NCBI GenBank assembly: GCA_016741995.1
Contig: JACVCO010000001.1
Span: forward strand, 1-64,000
Source: Hydrogenophaga sp.
GTDB lineage: Bacteria > Pseudomonadota > Gammaproteobacteria > Burkholderiales > Burkholderiaceae_C
Reading direction: 5' to 3'
DNA: 64,000 bases
Part shown: positions 18,580-27,368 of the stretch, one piece after another
Position numbering within the stretch: the stretch's first letter is position 1
Layout of the letters: every line of letters begins with the position of its first letter
Position numbers and translations under genes: made by a program
The notes under the pieces: generated by a model
Databases searched by the model: none
What the model saw: the letters and a program-made list of their open reading frames with translations, nothing else
Told to the model about the DNA's origin: nothing

Positions 18580-18608
18580 ATGTTAGCACTGATGCTAACC
18601 GCCATGAA
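18580..18608 (-). promoter_or_regulatory. HigBA promoter with embedded operator
   Basis: GTTAGCA-CTGA-TGCTAAC (18582-18599) is a perfect 7-bp inverted repeat. On the minus strand TTCATG (18603-18608) and an extended -10 TGC-TAACAT (TAACAT at 18580-18585) flank a 17-bp spacer occupied by the repeat. Antitoxin binding would therefore block RNA polymerase. The transcript would begin at or very near the toxin ATG. Confidence 0.6.
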
Positions 18609-18722
18609 CCGGGGCTACCGATCCCATGGCTCAAGAGGCGGATCGCGGGGCGCCCACTGTGCCCGCGTGTCACGGCGAATACCGTCCCGCCGTTGCCTGG
18701 CATCACGGCCGCAGGAGAAAAC

Positions 18723-18744
18723 CGCTGACTCCCTTTGGTCAGCG
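18723..18744 (-). terminator. Terminator after the HDOD/flgL end of the flagellar operon
   Basis: CGCTGAC and GTCAGCG form a 7-bp stem with an 8-base loop just past the HDOD-gene stop. On the minus strand it is followed by GGTTTTC, a short T-run, consistent with Rho-independent termination of the flgB...flgL-HDOD transcript. Confidence 0.6.
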
Positions 18745-18746
18745 TC

Positions 18747-19949
18747 TCAGTGCATCAGCCGCTCGGAGCGCCGGCTGGAATGGTCGCGGCTGGTGGCCAC
18801 CATGCGCAGCAGGGCGCGGTTGGCCTGGTCGAGCGTGATCTCGTGCCGGCGGCACAGGGTTTCCATGCGCTCGATGCGCTCGGGTTCGCCCATGGCCTTG
18901 GCGACGTCGAGCAGCGAGAAGTAGGGGCCGCTGCGGCGCAGCAGCGCGTCGGTCATGCGCGCGGCCAGGGGCAGGCGGTGCAGCAGGTCGGCCAGTGGCT
19001 GGTGCAACAAGTGGTCGAGCTGGGCCAGCGCGGCGGTGGTGTAGACCTCGGCGCGCAGGAGGTCGTCGGAGCCGCTGGCGAGCAGGTGCTGGGCCAGGCG
19101 CGAGCGCATCACCATGGCGTAGCGCACGGGTTGCAGGTCGGCGTCGGGTTCGATGCCCGGCAGTTGCTCGACCAGCCAGCGGCCCAGCTCGCGAAAGCCC
19201 AGCATCATGAGCGCGTGGCGCAGCGAGCCGATTTCGCGGTGGGCGCCATAGGCGGCCGAGTTCACGAGCGTGAGGATGCGGTACACCAGCACCGGGTCCT
19301 GGCGCACCAGGCGCTCCAGGTACTCGATCGAACACTCCTCGTCGTCGATGACGGAAAGCACCTGGTCCACGACGCGGCGGTCGTATTGCAGCGGGGTGTT
19401 TCGGTGGCCACGCAGCACGTCGGCCGAGGGCCAACCGAGCACGGCGGCCACGTTGGCCTCGTCGAGCGCGTGCCGCACGGCCGTCTGGTTGACGAGCCCG
19501 TCCACCAACTGGCCCGGCAAGGACGCGAAGTGGTCGGCCTCGGTCATCTGCAGCAGGTTGCGGTGGTCGATGCCGGGTGTGGCCCGGCCGCGCAGGTCGG
19601 CATAGGCGCCGCTGCGCACCAGCTGGTGGCCGCGGCGTTGCGCGATCGACAGGCGCGACAGCGTCTCCTGGCCTTCGAACATCGAGGCCGGTACCTCGAG
19701 CCAGGTGTTGCGGATCGGCGGGCAGGACAGCGCCTGCTGCAGCAGGCGCGGCGTCTGCAGCGACAGCAGCAGCGGCGGCGCGCCCTCGGGCCAGTCTTCG
19801 CCGATGGCCTGCAGCAGGTGGTTGGCGTCCACGCCTTCGGGGTGGATGGCGCGCACGCACAGGCGCACGCCCGCGAGCTCGCGCGCGCGGTTCCACAGCG
19901 GCACATAGGCCATGGCCACGCTGTCGAGGACGGTGTGCGCGTGCAGCAT
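18747..19949 (-). CDS. HDOD-domain signalling protein (YuxH-like, degenerate EAL + HDOD)
   Basis: A 400-residue protein. Residues about 190-390 form an HDOD domain (AVLGWPSADVLRG, RLVRQDPVLVYRILTLVNSAAYG, LRHALMMLGFRELGRWL), a helical domain found in signalling proteins. The N-terminal half resembles the catalytically dead EAL-like region of YuxH-type EAL-HDOD proteins, since no EAL/ExL phosphodiesterase motif is seen. It follows flgL after 6 bp and precedes a terminator, so it is the last gene of the flagellar operon. A role in tuning motility, perhaps via cyclic-di-GMP without catalysis, is an inference. Confidence 0.82.
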   Translation of the reverse strand: MLHAHTVLDSVAMAYVPLWNRARELAGVRLCVRAIHPEGVDANHLLQAIGEDWPEGAPPLLLSLQTPRLLQQALSCPPIRNTWLEVPASMFEGQETLSRLSIAQRRGHQLVRSGAYADLRGRATPGIDHRNLLQMTEADHFASLPGQLVDGLVNQTAVRHALDEANVAAVLGWPSADVLRGHRNTPLQYDRRVVDQVLSVIDDEECSIEYLERLVRQDPVLVYRILTLVNSAAYGAHREIGSLRHALMMLGFRELGRWLVEQLPGIEPDADLQPVRYAMVMRSRLAQHLLASGSDDLLRAEVYTTAALAQLDHLLHQPLADLLHRLPLAARMTDALLRRSGPYFSLLDVAKAMGEPERIERMETLCRRHEITLDQANRALLRMVATSRDHSSRRSERLMH

Positions 19950-19955
19950 GCGGAA

Positions 19956-21176
19956 TCAGATCTGGTTGAAGAGCGAGAGGCGTTGCACCTGCGCGTAGGA
20001 CTTGATGGCCGCGTCCAGCGCCAGTTGCTGCTTCTGGAAATCGGAGATGCCCTTGACCATGTCGATGTCGACCAGGCGCGATTGCTCGGCCTCGAGGTCG
20101 ACCACGCGGTCTTCCATCAGCACTTCCTGGGAATCGGCGCGGTTGAGCCACTCGCCGGCGCGCCCGCGCGCCAGCAGCACGCGGTCGTGCGCGCTGTCGA
20201 GTTCGGACATGGCGCGCCCGAGTTCCTGCGCGCGGTAGCCCACCTCGCCAACGCCGTCGTGGCGCAGCGCGTTGATGGCGTTCTGCACCACGCTGAAGAT
20301 GTCGGTCACGTCGGTGTTGCTGGTGAGGTCGATGCGGTCGCCGCTGGCGGGAATGCCCGACATCGTGAGGCTCAGCCCGTCGAAACTGAGGGTGGCGCCG
20401 CTGCGGTAGGGCACGCCCGTGTGGCCGGGCACGGCCACGCCGGTGGTGGCGTTGGTCAGCGTGTACTGCATCTCCTCGCCCACCAGGGTGAAGTCGATGC
20501 GGTAGTCGTCGCCGGTGACGGCGCTGGCGTCGACCACTTCGCCGGCGTTGGTGTGCGCGGTGCCGGTGTTGGTGGTGGGCACGGTGAGCGTGAACTGGCC
20601 GTTGCCCTGGGGCACGCGCATCCAGATGGCTTCGCCATCGAGCGTCTGCGGCAGCGTGGTGTCGCCGGGCGCGGGCTGGCCGCGCAGGCCCTGGAACACC
20701 ACGCCGGTGCCGCCGGGGGTGTAGACGTCCACGAACGGCACCGCGGCACCGCCCAGGCCACCATAGAGCGTGCGGCCGTTGCTGTCGGTGCGGTTGGACA
20801 CGGCGAGGAGCTGCTCGCGCAGGCCTTCGAGCTGGCGCGCGATGTCGGCGCGCTCGGCGTCGGTGTAGGTGCCGTTGCCGGCGGACACCAGCAGCTCCTT
20901 GATCTTGATCATGAGCTCGCCCGATTCGGCCAGGCCCGATTCGGCCTGTTGCAGGCTGGTGCGCGAGGCGTCGAGCGCGCGCAGGTCGGCTTCGAGCCGG
21001 GCCGAGCGGTTGCGCGAGGCCTCGTTGAGCGTGGCAGCCACCGGGTCGTCGCTGGCCTTGAGCACGCGCTTGCCGGTGGCCAGGCGCTCCTGCTGTTGCG
21101 CGAGCTCGGTCTGGCGCGCACCGAGCTGGTAGATGGTGCGGTCGAACTGGTTGGCGGTCGAGATGCGGAAGGTCAT
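19956..21176 (-). CDS. flgL: Flagellar hook-filament junction protein FlgL (HAP3)
   Basis: A 406-residue junction protein exported by the flagellar type III system, forming the layer between FlgK and the filament. It has the flagellin-like N-terminal coiled coil (MTFRISTANQFDRTIYQLG, ATGKRVLKASDDPVAA) and a C-terminal helix ending VQRLSLFNQI. The central variable part (about 170-300) is longer than in E. coli FlgL (317 residues), as in other Burkholderiales. It follows flgK after 5 bp, and its chaperone FlgN is encoded at 31486. Confidence 0.94.
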   Translation of the reverse strand: MTFRISTANQFDRTIYQLGARQTELAQQQERLATGKRVLKASDDPVAATLNEASRNRSARLEADLRALDASRTSLQQAESGLAESGELMIKIKELLVSAGNGTYTDAERADIARQLEGLREQLLAVSNRTDSNGRTLYGGLGGAAVPFVDVYTPGGTGVVFQGLRGQPAPGDTTLPQTLDGEAIWMRVPQGNGQFTLTVPTTNTGTAHTNAGEVVDASAVTGDDYRIDFTLVGEEMQYTLTNATTGVAVPGHTGVPYRSGATLSFDGLSLTMSGIPASGDRIDLTSNTDVTDIFSVVQNAINALRHDGVGEVGYRAQELGRAMSELDSAHDRVLLARGRAGEWLNRADSQEVLMEDRVVDLEAEQSRLVDIDMVKGISDFQKQQLALDAAIKSYAQVQRLSLFNQI

Positions 21177-21181
21177 GGTGA

Positions 21182-23095
21182 TCAGCGTCCCACGGTTTGC
21201 AGCAGGCTGTCGAAGGTGCTTTGCGCGATCTGCAGGAACTTGGCCGAGGCCTGGTAGGCCTGCTGGTACTGCAGCAGGCGCGCGGCCTCTTCATCGAGGT
21301 TCACGCCCGAGACGTTGCTGCGCGCCTGCTCGGCGCTCAGCGCCACATTGCTGCTGAACTCGGCCGAGAACTTGGCGTTCTGCACCCGCCCGCCGACGTC
21401 GGCGAACAGGCTCACGTAGCCATCGGAGAGCGAGGTGCCGTCGAAGGTGGCCATGCTGCGCAGCGCGAGCATGCCGTTGGCGTTGCCCGCGTTCTGCGCG
21501 ATCGCGCTCGACGGCGCGGCGCCGATGTCGAAGCTGTCGCCCGGGGTGGGGCTGCCGCGCAGCGTGAGGCTCCAGCCATTGAGCTGGATGGGTTGCCCCG
21601 GCGTGAAGTTGTAGCTCGCCGGCGGGCCGGGGTTGTCGGGCGGCGGGTTGCCCGGGCCCAGGCCGGTGGCGCTGTAGGTGCCGTCGGCGTTGAAGGTGAT
21701 GGTCACCGGGTCGGTGAGGTTGGCCGACGCCTCCACCGCGTAGAGCGATTCCACGCCCAGGCTGCCCGAGTTGGCCGTGGCGGGCGTGACCAGCACCGGG
21801 CTGGCCACCGCGACGTTCTGCGACGAGGCGATCGCCACCTGCAGGTTGCGCGCCGCGGCCTCGAAGGGGCGGATGCGGAAGCTGTCGCCGGTGGCGGCGG
21901 GGCCGGAGCCGATGTCGAAGCTCAGGCCGTCGACCTCGGCCGGCAGCGCGGCGAACGAGGTGCTGGTGTTGTCGGACAGGCGCACCACCGTGAAGCCGGT
22001 GGCCTCCACGCGCAGTTCGTAGTCGGAGGCGACGAGCGCGGTCGGGTTGCTCACGCTCGCGCTGGCGGTGGCGGTGCTGGCGTTGCCGGCCGCGGGCAGG
22101 CCGAGGGCCGGGCCCAGGGGCACGAAGAAATCGCCGCCCATGTTGCCGTTGAGGTCCACGCCCAGGCGGTGCTGCGCGTTGATGATTTCGGACGCCGCGA
22201 GCGCGATGCGGCCCACCTGGTTCTGCACCGCCTGCAAATCCTCGTTGAGGAAGCGCAGCGTGCCCGCGAGCGCACCGCTGCCCAGCGAGTTCGCGTCCAG
22301 CGGGGAGGACATGGCGCCCTGCTGGAACATCACGTTGATGCGCGAGCTGTCGTTCGGGTCGCGCTGCACGGCCAGCTGGCCGGTCTGCGTGCCCAGCACC
22401 AGCGGCTGGCTGCCCGCGATGAACACGTTGGCGGTGCCGCCTTCGCCGGGCACCACGCTCACCTGCGCGTACTGGCTGATGTCGGCCAGCAGCTTGTCGC
22501 GCTGGTCGAACAGGTCGTTGGGCGTGTGGCTGCCGCCGGCCGTTTCGATGATGCGTTTGTTGACGCTGGCCAGCTCCGTGGCCAAGCGGTTGAGGGCACC
22601 GACCTGCTCGCCCACCTGCTGCTGCGTGCTGTTGCGCAGCAGGTCGATCTGGCCCGCGGTGTCGCGCAGCCGGGCAGAGAACGCGTCGGCGCGCGAGATC
22701 ACCACCGTGCGTGCGGTGCTGTTGCTCGGCGAAGCGACGAGGTTGCTCCAGGCGTTGAGCATGTCGTTGAGTGCGGTGCCCAGGCCGTTGCTGCCGAGGG
22801 GGAACAGCGATTCGAGTTGCTGCAGGCGCTCCAGGCGCGCGGCGTCGCCCGCGGCGGCCGAGGCGGTCACGCGCGCTTCGCGCGTGAGGTGGGCGTTGTA
22901 GGCGCGCTCGACGGTGGCGAGCTCGACGCCCTTGCCGAAGTAGCCGCCGCCGGTGGACTGGTAGCCCGCACTCTGCAGCTGCACCGTCTGGCGCGAATAG
23001 CCCGCGGTGTTGACGTTGGCGATGTTGTGGCCGATGACCTGCAACGCCGCCAGGTTGGTGTTGAGTGCGCGTGTGGCGATGTTGAGCGAAGACAT
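21182..23095 (-). CDS. flgK: Flagellar hook-associated protein FlgK (HAP1)
   Basis: A 637-residue hook-filament junction protein. The N-terminus has the rod/hook signature region (LNTNLAALQVIGHNIANVNT with AGYSRQ) and the C-terminus the conserved NVSGVNLDEEAARLLQYQQ with AYQASAKFLQ helices, the export/assembly elements. The central domains are long and variable. The start at 23095 gives the canonical MSSLNIATRAL; the frame extends upstream only as a shadow. The gene is 2 bp from flgJ and 5 bp from flgL. Confidence 0.95.
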   Translation of the reverse strand: MSSLNIATRALNTNLAALQVIGHNIANVNTAGYSRQTVQLQSAGYQSTGGGYFGKGVELATVERAYNAHLTREARVTASAAAGDAARLERLQQLESLFPLGSNGLGTALNDMLNAWSNLVASPSNSTARTVVISRADAFSARLRDTAGQIDLLRNSTQQQVGEQVGALNRLATELASVNKRIIETAGGSHTPNDLFDQRDKLLADISQYAQVSVVPGEGGTANVFIAGSQPLVLGTQTGQLAVQRDPNDSSRINVMFQQGAMSSPLDANSLGSGALAGTLRFLNEDLQAVQNQVGRIALAASEIINAQHRLGVDLNGNMGGDFFVPLGPALGLPAAGNASTATASASVSNPTALVASDYELRVEATGFTVVRLSDNTSTSFAALPAEVDGLSFDIGSGPAATGDSFRIRPFEAAARNLQVAIASSQNVAVASPVLVTPATANSGSLGVESLYAVEASANLTDPVTITFNADGTYSATGLGPGNPPPDNPGPPASYNFTPGQPIQLNGWSLTLRGSPTPGDSFDIGAAPSSAIAQNAGNANGMLALRSMATFDGTSLSDGYVSLFADVGGRVQNAKFSAEFSSNVALSAEQARSNVSGVNLDEEAARLLQYQQAYQASAKFLQIAQSTFDSLLQTVGR

Positions 23096-23097
23096 GG

Positions 23098-23949
23098 TCA
23101 GCCCTGTGCGCGCTGCAGCGACAGCGTGGTATTGATGGCGCGGCTGAGCTTGGCCGCGTAGGCCGGATCGGTGGCGTAGCCGGCGCGCTGCAGGCCGCTG
23201 GCGAAGCCCTGCACGGAGTGCAGTTGCTCCATCACGCCTTCGTAGCGCGGGCTGTTGCCGATCAGGCGCGCGTAGTCGCGGAACGACTCTTCGTACGAGT
23301 CGTAGGCACGGAACTTCGCCGTCACCTTGCGCGGCTCGCCGTCGACGTATTCGGTCGTGGTGATCTCCGCCACCTTGCCGGTCCACCCCCCGGTGGCCTT
23401 GATGCCGAACAGGTTGTGCGCGGGCGCACCGTCGGCATGTCGTATTTCTCCACGGCCCCAGCCGCTCTCGTGCCCGGCCTGGCCAAGCATGAAGGCCGCG
23501 GGGATGCCGGTGTCGCGCGCCACGGCCTGCGCCGAGGCGGTGTGCTGCGCCACGAAATCGGATTGGCGGCCCGAGGCGCTCACGCGCTCCACGGTGCTGG
23601 GCTGCGCGGGCATGGCCGGCAGGCCGCTCTGGCCGGGGTTCTGGCCCACCAGCTGGGCGCCGAGCTGGCGCTCGATCGCCGAGGCCAGGCCACCGGGCAG
23701 GCCCGAGAGCTGCACGGAGAACTGCTGGTCGAGCAGGTCGGTGCCGAGTTTTTCGCCCTCGTTGTCCATCAGGCCGCTCTTGGCGGTGGCCTCGCGCATG
23801 CTCTTGAGCAGCTCGCGCATGAACAGCGCCTCGAATTGCTTCGCGGCTTCCTTGAGCGCGGCCTTGTCGTTGCCCGCCGCGCCCTTGAGCGCGTTGAGCG
23901 ACGTCGGGTCGGCCGCGAGGCCGCCGGGCATCAAGGGGTTGGTGGCCAT
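23098..23949 (-). CDS. flgJ: Peptidoglycan hydrolase / rod-cap protein FlgJ
   Basis: A 283-residue dual-domain FlgJ. The N-terminal rod-capping domain (about 30-100) contains AAKQFEALFMRELLKSMREA. The C-terminal glucosaminidase domain (about 125-280) includes GIPAAFMLGQAGHESGWG with the catalytic glutamate and a YDSYEESFRDYARLI region. It opens the cell wall so that the rod can pass. Fused two-domain FlgJ is normal for beta/gamma-proteobacteria. It sits 1 bp from flgI. Confidence 0.94.
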   Translation of the reverse strand: MATNPLMPGGLAADPTSLNALKGAAGNDKAALKEAAKQFEALFMRELLKSMREATAKSGLMDNEGEKLGTDLLDQQFSVQLSGLPGGLASAIERQLGAQLVGQNPGQSGLPAMPAQPSTVERVSASGRQSDFVAQHTASAQAVARDTGIPAAFMLGQAGHESGWGRGEIRHADGAPAHNLFGIKATGGWTGKVAEITTTEYVDGEPRKVTAKFRAYDSYEESFRDYARLIGNSPRYEGVMEQLHSVQGFASGLQRAGYATDPAYAAKLSRAINTTLSLQRAQG

Positions 23950-23950
23950 G

Positions 23951-25066
23951 TCAGATGACCTCCAGCTCCGCGTTCAGGGCGCCCGAGGCCTTGATGGCCT
24001 GCAGGATGGCGAGCAGATCCTGCGGCGTGGCGCCGAGCGCGTTGAGCGCCTTCACCACGTCGGCCAGTTGTGTGGCCGGGCCCATCTGGATGAGCGAGCC
24101 CTTGTCCTGGCTGATCTGGATGTTGGCCTGCTCGCGCACCACCGTCTCGCCACCAGAGAACGGCGCGGGCTGGCTGATGACGGGCGTGGAGCTGATGCTG
24201 ACCGAGAGGTTGCCGTGCGCCACCGCGACCGCGCCGAGCGTGACGGCCTGGTTCATGACGATGGAGCCGGTGCGGGCGTTGATGACCACCTTGGCCGAGG
24301 GCACGCTCGATTCGATGCGCACCTCTTCCACGCGCGCCAGGAAGGCGACGCGCGCGCCCGGGTCGGCGGGCGCGTTCAGGCGCACCACGCGGCCGTCCAC
24401 CGCGCTCGCGGTGCCCGCACCCAGGGCTTTGTTGATGGCGTCGGTGACGCGGCTGGCGGTCTGGAAATCGTGGCTGTTGAGGCCGAGGTCCACCGTCTCG
24501 CCCACGTGCAGCGGCGTGGGCACGGCGCGCTCGACCTGGCCACCGCCGGGAATGCGACCGGCGCTCAGGTGGTTGATCTGCACCTTGCTGCCGCCGGCCG
24601 AGGCGCCCGCACCGCCGACCATGAGGTTGCCTTGCGCGAGCGCGTAGATCTCGCCGTCGGCACCGCGCAGCGGCGAGACGATGAGCGTGCCGCCGCGCAG
24701 CGACTTGGCGTTGCCGATGGAAGACACCGTGACGTCGATGGCCTGGCCGGGCTGCGCGAAGGGCGGCAGCTCGGCGGTGATCATCACCGCCGCCACGTTC
24801 TTGAGCTGGGGGTTGGCGCCCGCGGGCAGCGTGAGGCCGTGCTGCTGCAGGAAGTTGGCCAGGCTCTGGCCGGTGTAGGGCATCTGCGTGGTCTGGTCGC
24901 CGGTGCCGTCCAGCCCCACCACCAGGCCGTAACCGGTGAGCATGTTGCTGCGCACGCCCTGCACCGCCGCGATTTCCTTCACGCGCATGCTCTGCGCGGC
25001 CGCGGGCAGCAGCGCGAAGGCGCAGCAGATCACCATCAAGTGGCGCAGAAATCGGTCGATGAACAT
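23951..25066 (-). CDS. flgI: Flagellar P-ring protein FlgI
   Basis: A 371-residue periplasmic P-ring subunit that forms the bushing in the peptidoglycan layer with the help of FlgA. A signal peptide (residues 1-24, ending LLPAAAQS) is followed by MRVKEIAAVQGVRSN and GYGLVVGLDGTGDQT, the family hallmark. The C-terminus contains TPQDLLAILQAIKASGAL. The start at 25066 (MFIDRF) gives a compact signal peptide; an ATG at 25090 would add eight residues. Neither has a strong ribosome-binding site, and translation may depend on coupling with flgH. Confidence 0.93.
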   Translation of the reverse strand: MFIDRFLRHLMVICCAFALLPAAAQSMRVKEIAAVQGVRSNMLTGYGLVVGLDGTGDQTTQMPYTGQSLANFLQQHGLTLPAGANPQLKNVAAVMITAELPPFAQPGQAIDVTVSSIGNAKSLRGGTLIVSPLRGADGEIYALAQGNLMVGGAGASAGGSKVQINHLSAGRIPGGGQVERAVPTPLHVGETVDLGLNSHDFQTASRVTDAINKALGAGTASAVDGRVVRLNAPADPGARVAFLARVEEVRIESSVPSAKVVINARTGSIVMNQAVTLGAVAVAHGNLSVSISSTPVISQPAPFSGGETVVREQANIQISQDKGSLIQMGPATQLADVVKALNALGATPQDLLAILQAIKASGALNAELEVI

Positions 25067-25110
25067 GGCAGGACAGAGCAAGGGGTTCATGCCACCGATG
25101 GTGGCGGGGT

Positions 25111-25794
25111 TCAGAACGGGAGAACGCTCAAAAAGAACCGTGCGAGCCAGCCAATTGACATGGCTTCGCCCTGCGCGCCGCGGTTGCGCGACTCGATGCG
25201 CGCGTTGGCCACCTGGGTGGAGGGCACCACGTTGCCGGGGCGGATGTGGCGCGGATCGATGGTGCCGCTGAAGCGCAGCATGTCGACGTTGGCGTTCACG
25301 CCGATCTGTTTTTCGCCGACCACGACGAGGTGGCCGTTGGGCATCACGTCCTGCACGGTGGCGGTGATCGAGCCGGTGAAGGTGTTGTTGCTGCGCGTGC
25401 TGCCGTCGCCCGAAAAGCTGTTGTTGCTCTGCGCGCCGAGGTTGGCCTTGTTCCAGGGCGACGACCCGCCGAACAGCGGGATGGCGCTGATGCCGGCCGA
25501 AGCATCGGCGCTGCGGTCGATCGAGGCCGACGAGCTCTGGCTCGCGGTCACGCGCTCGGTGATCTGGATGGTGACGATGTCGCCGGGCAGGCGCGCGCGC
25601 GGGTCTTCCAGCGCGGGGCGGTAGGTGGCGGCGCGAAACAGCGAGCCACTGGGCGCGGCGGCCGGCACCGCGGTGTCGCTCTGCACGTAGCGCACGGGTT
25701 GCGCCGGCTGCAGGTCCACCTTGGGCTGGTTCTGCAGGGTTTCGCAACCGCTGGCGAGCACGGCCATGGAGAGCACGAGGGCGAGGCGGATCAT
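25111..25794 (-). CDS. flgH: Flagellar L-ring lipoprotein FlgH
   Basis: A 227-residue outer-membrane lipoprotein forming the L-ring. The N-terminal signal has a lipobox (VLASGC, acylated Cys near residue 20). Conserved FlgH regions include GDIVTIQITERVTASQ, a Ser/Asn-rich NNSFSGDGSTRSNNTFTGS, NGHLVVVGEKQIGVN and FSGTIDPRHI. The protein ends in a hydrophobic aromatic strand (SIGWLARFFLSVLPF). The next gene, flgI, starts 45 bp downstream. Confidence 0.95.
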   Translation of the reverse strand: MIRLALVLSMAVLASGCETLQNQPKVDLQPAQPVRYVQSDTAVPAAAPSGSLFRAATYRPALEDPRARLPGDIVTIQITERVTASQSSSASIDRSADASAGISAIPLFGGSSPWNKANLGAQSNNSFSGDGSTRSNNTFTGSITATVQDVMPNGHLVVVGEKQIGVNANVDMLRFSGTIDPRHIRPGNVVPSTQVANARIESRNRGAQGEAMSIGWLARFFLSVLPF

Positions 25795-25802
25795 GGCGTT
25801 CC

Positions 25803-26585
25803 TCAGAGTTGGCTCAGGCGCTGCAGCATCTGGTCCGACGTCTGGATCGCCTTGGAATTCATTTCGTAGGCGCGCTGGGTCTGGATCATGTCGACCAGTT
25901 CCTGCACCACGTTGACGTTGGACGCTTCGGTGTAGCCCTGCATCAGGTGGCCCATGCCGGTGGCGCCGGGGGCGGACGCGATCGGCGCGCCCGAGGCCAC
26001 GCTCTCGCGGTACAGGTTCTGGCCCAGCGGCTCCAGGCCGGGTGGGTTGATGAAGTTGGCGAGTTCGATCTGGCCCACCTGCTGCGGCTGCGTCTGGCCC
26101 GCCAGCTTGGCGCTCACGATGCCGTCGGACGAGATCGTCACGCTCTCGGTTTCGGCCGGCAGCGTGATGCCCGCGGTGAGCGGGAAGCCGCTGTGCGTGA
26201 CCATGCGGCCCTGCGAATCGATCTGGAAGCTGCCGTCGCGGGTGTAGCCGGTGGTGCCGTCGGGCATCTCGATCTGGAAGAAGCCCGCGCCGTTGATGGT
26301 CACGTCCAGCGAGCGGCCGGTCTGCTGCGGCGTGCCTTGCGTGAAGGTGCGGCTGGTGGCCACGGTGCGCACACCCAGGCCCACCTGCAGGCCCGTGGGC
26401 AGCTCGGCCTGCTCGGTGGCGTTGGCACCCACCTGGCGCAGGTTCTGGTACATGAGGTCTTCGAACACCGCCTTGGAGCGCTTGAAGCCGGTGGTGCTGA
26501 CGTTGGCCAGGTTGTGCGAGATGACGTCGAGCTGCGTCTGCTGCGCGGTCATGCCGGTGGCGGCGGTCATCAGGGAATTGATCAT
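25803..26585 (-). CDS. flgG: Distal rod protein FlgG
   Basis: A 260-residue distal rod subunit. It carries the N-terminal rod signature (QLDVISHNLANVSTTGFKRSK), the central FlgE/F/G domain with NGAGFFQIEMPDGTTGYTRDG, and the C-terminal VNVVQELVDMIQTQRAYEMN. The length equals that of the E. coli protein (260). It is exported without a cleaved signal by the flagellar type III system. Spacing is 8 bp to flgH and 14 bp from flgF. Confidence 0.96.
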   Translation of the reverse strand: MINSLMTAATGMTAQQTQLDVISHNLANVSTTGFKRSKAVFEDLMYQNLRQVGANATEQAELPTGLQVGLGVRTVATSRTFTQGTPQQTGRSLDVTINGAGFFQIEMPDGTTGYTRDGSFQIDSQGRMVTHSGFPLTAGITLPAETESVTISSDGIVSAKLAGQTQPQQVGQIELANFINPPGLEPLGQNLYRESVASGAPIASAPGATGMGHLMQGYTEASNVNVVQELVDMIQTQRAYEMNSKAIQTSDQMLQRLSQL

Positions 26586-26599
26586 GGTGATTCCTTGGA

Positions 26600-27334
26600 T
26601 TAGCCGACGTTGAGCAACTGCGCCGCACTGCGGTCGTTGCCTTCGCCGTTCTGCAGCATGCGCATCTGCAGTTCGTACTGCCGGGCCGCGGCGATCATGC
26701 CGACCATGGCCTCGACGGGATTGACGTTGGAGCCTTCGAGCGCGCCGTCCTGCAGGCGCGCCACTTCGCTGGCGGGCAGCGGGTTGCCCTCGGGGCCGCG
26801 GAACAGGCCGTCTTCGCTGCGGCGGATCGGGTTGTCGGCGTCGGGCACCACCATCTTCAGGCGGCCCGCCACCTGGCCGGGTTCGTTGCCCACGCGCGTG
26901 TTGATCGTGCCGTCGGCGCCGATGTCCACGTGCGCGTTGGCCGGCACCACGATGGGGCCGCCGTCGCCCAGCACGGGCAGGCCGCTGGCGGTGACCAGCG
27001 TGCCATCGGCATTGACTTCGAACGCGCCGGCGCGCGTGTAGGCCTCGGTGCCATCGAGCCCCTGCACCGCGAACCAGGCGTCGCCCGTCGCGGCCACGTC
27101 GAGCGCGCGGCCCGTCACCTGCACGGCGCCGGGCTTGTGGTCGTGGCCGGCGGTGGCTTCGAGCGCGAACACGCGCGTGCTCGCGCCGTCGCCGCGGATG
27201 GGCACCGCGCGGAAGGTGGAGAGCTCGGCGCGAAAACCCGGCGTCGAGACGTTGGCCAGGTTGTTGGTCAACACCTGCTGGCGGTGCGCGGCGGCGTTCG
27301 CGCCGGTCATCGCGGTGTAGATGAAGCGGTCCAT
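26600..27334 (-). CDS. flgF: Proximal rod protein FlgF
   Basis: A 244-residue proximal rod subunit with the N-terminal QVLTNNLANVSTPGFRAE signature and the FlgF-typical start MDRFIYTAMTGA. The middle region has GDAWFAVQGLDGTEAYTRAG and the C-terminus has NPVEAMVGMIAAARQYELQM. The gene is 14 bp from flgG and follows flgE after 34 bp. Confidence 0.96.
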   Translation of the reverse strand: MDRFIYTAMTGANAAAHRQQVLTNNLANVSTPGFRAELSTFRAVPIRGDGASTRVFALEATAGHDHKPGAVQVTGRALDVAATGDAWFAVQGLDGTEAYTRAGAFEVNADGTLVTASGLPVLGDGGPIVVPANAHVDIGADGTINTRVGNEPGQVAGRLKMVVPDADNPIRRSEDGLFRGPEGNPLPASEVARLQDGALEGSNVNPVEAMVGMIAAARQYELQMRMLQNGEGNDRSAAQLLNVG

Positions 27335-27368
27335 GTCGCGTCAGGCCCGGGCGGTGTTCAGGGGTTCA

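Noticed and set aside
18249-18605. Longer HigB start at 18605
   Set aside because: It would place the inverted repeat and the extended -10 within the coding region; the ATG at 18575 gives the usual family N-terminus.
18735-21257. 840-residue plus-strand open frame opposite flgL and the HDOD gene
   Set aside because: The translation is His/Arg/Gly/Ala-rich without domains and is the antisense shadow of two well-recognised genes in GC-rich DNA.
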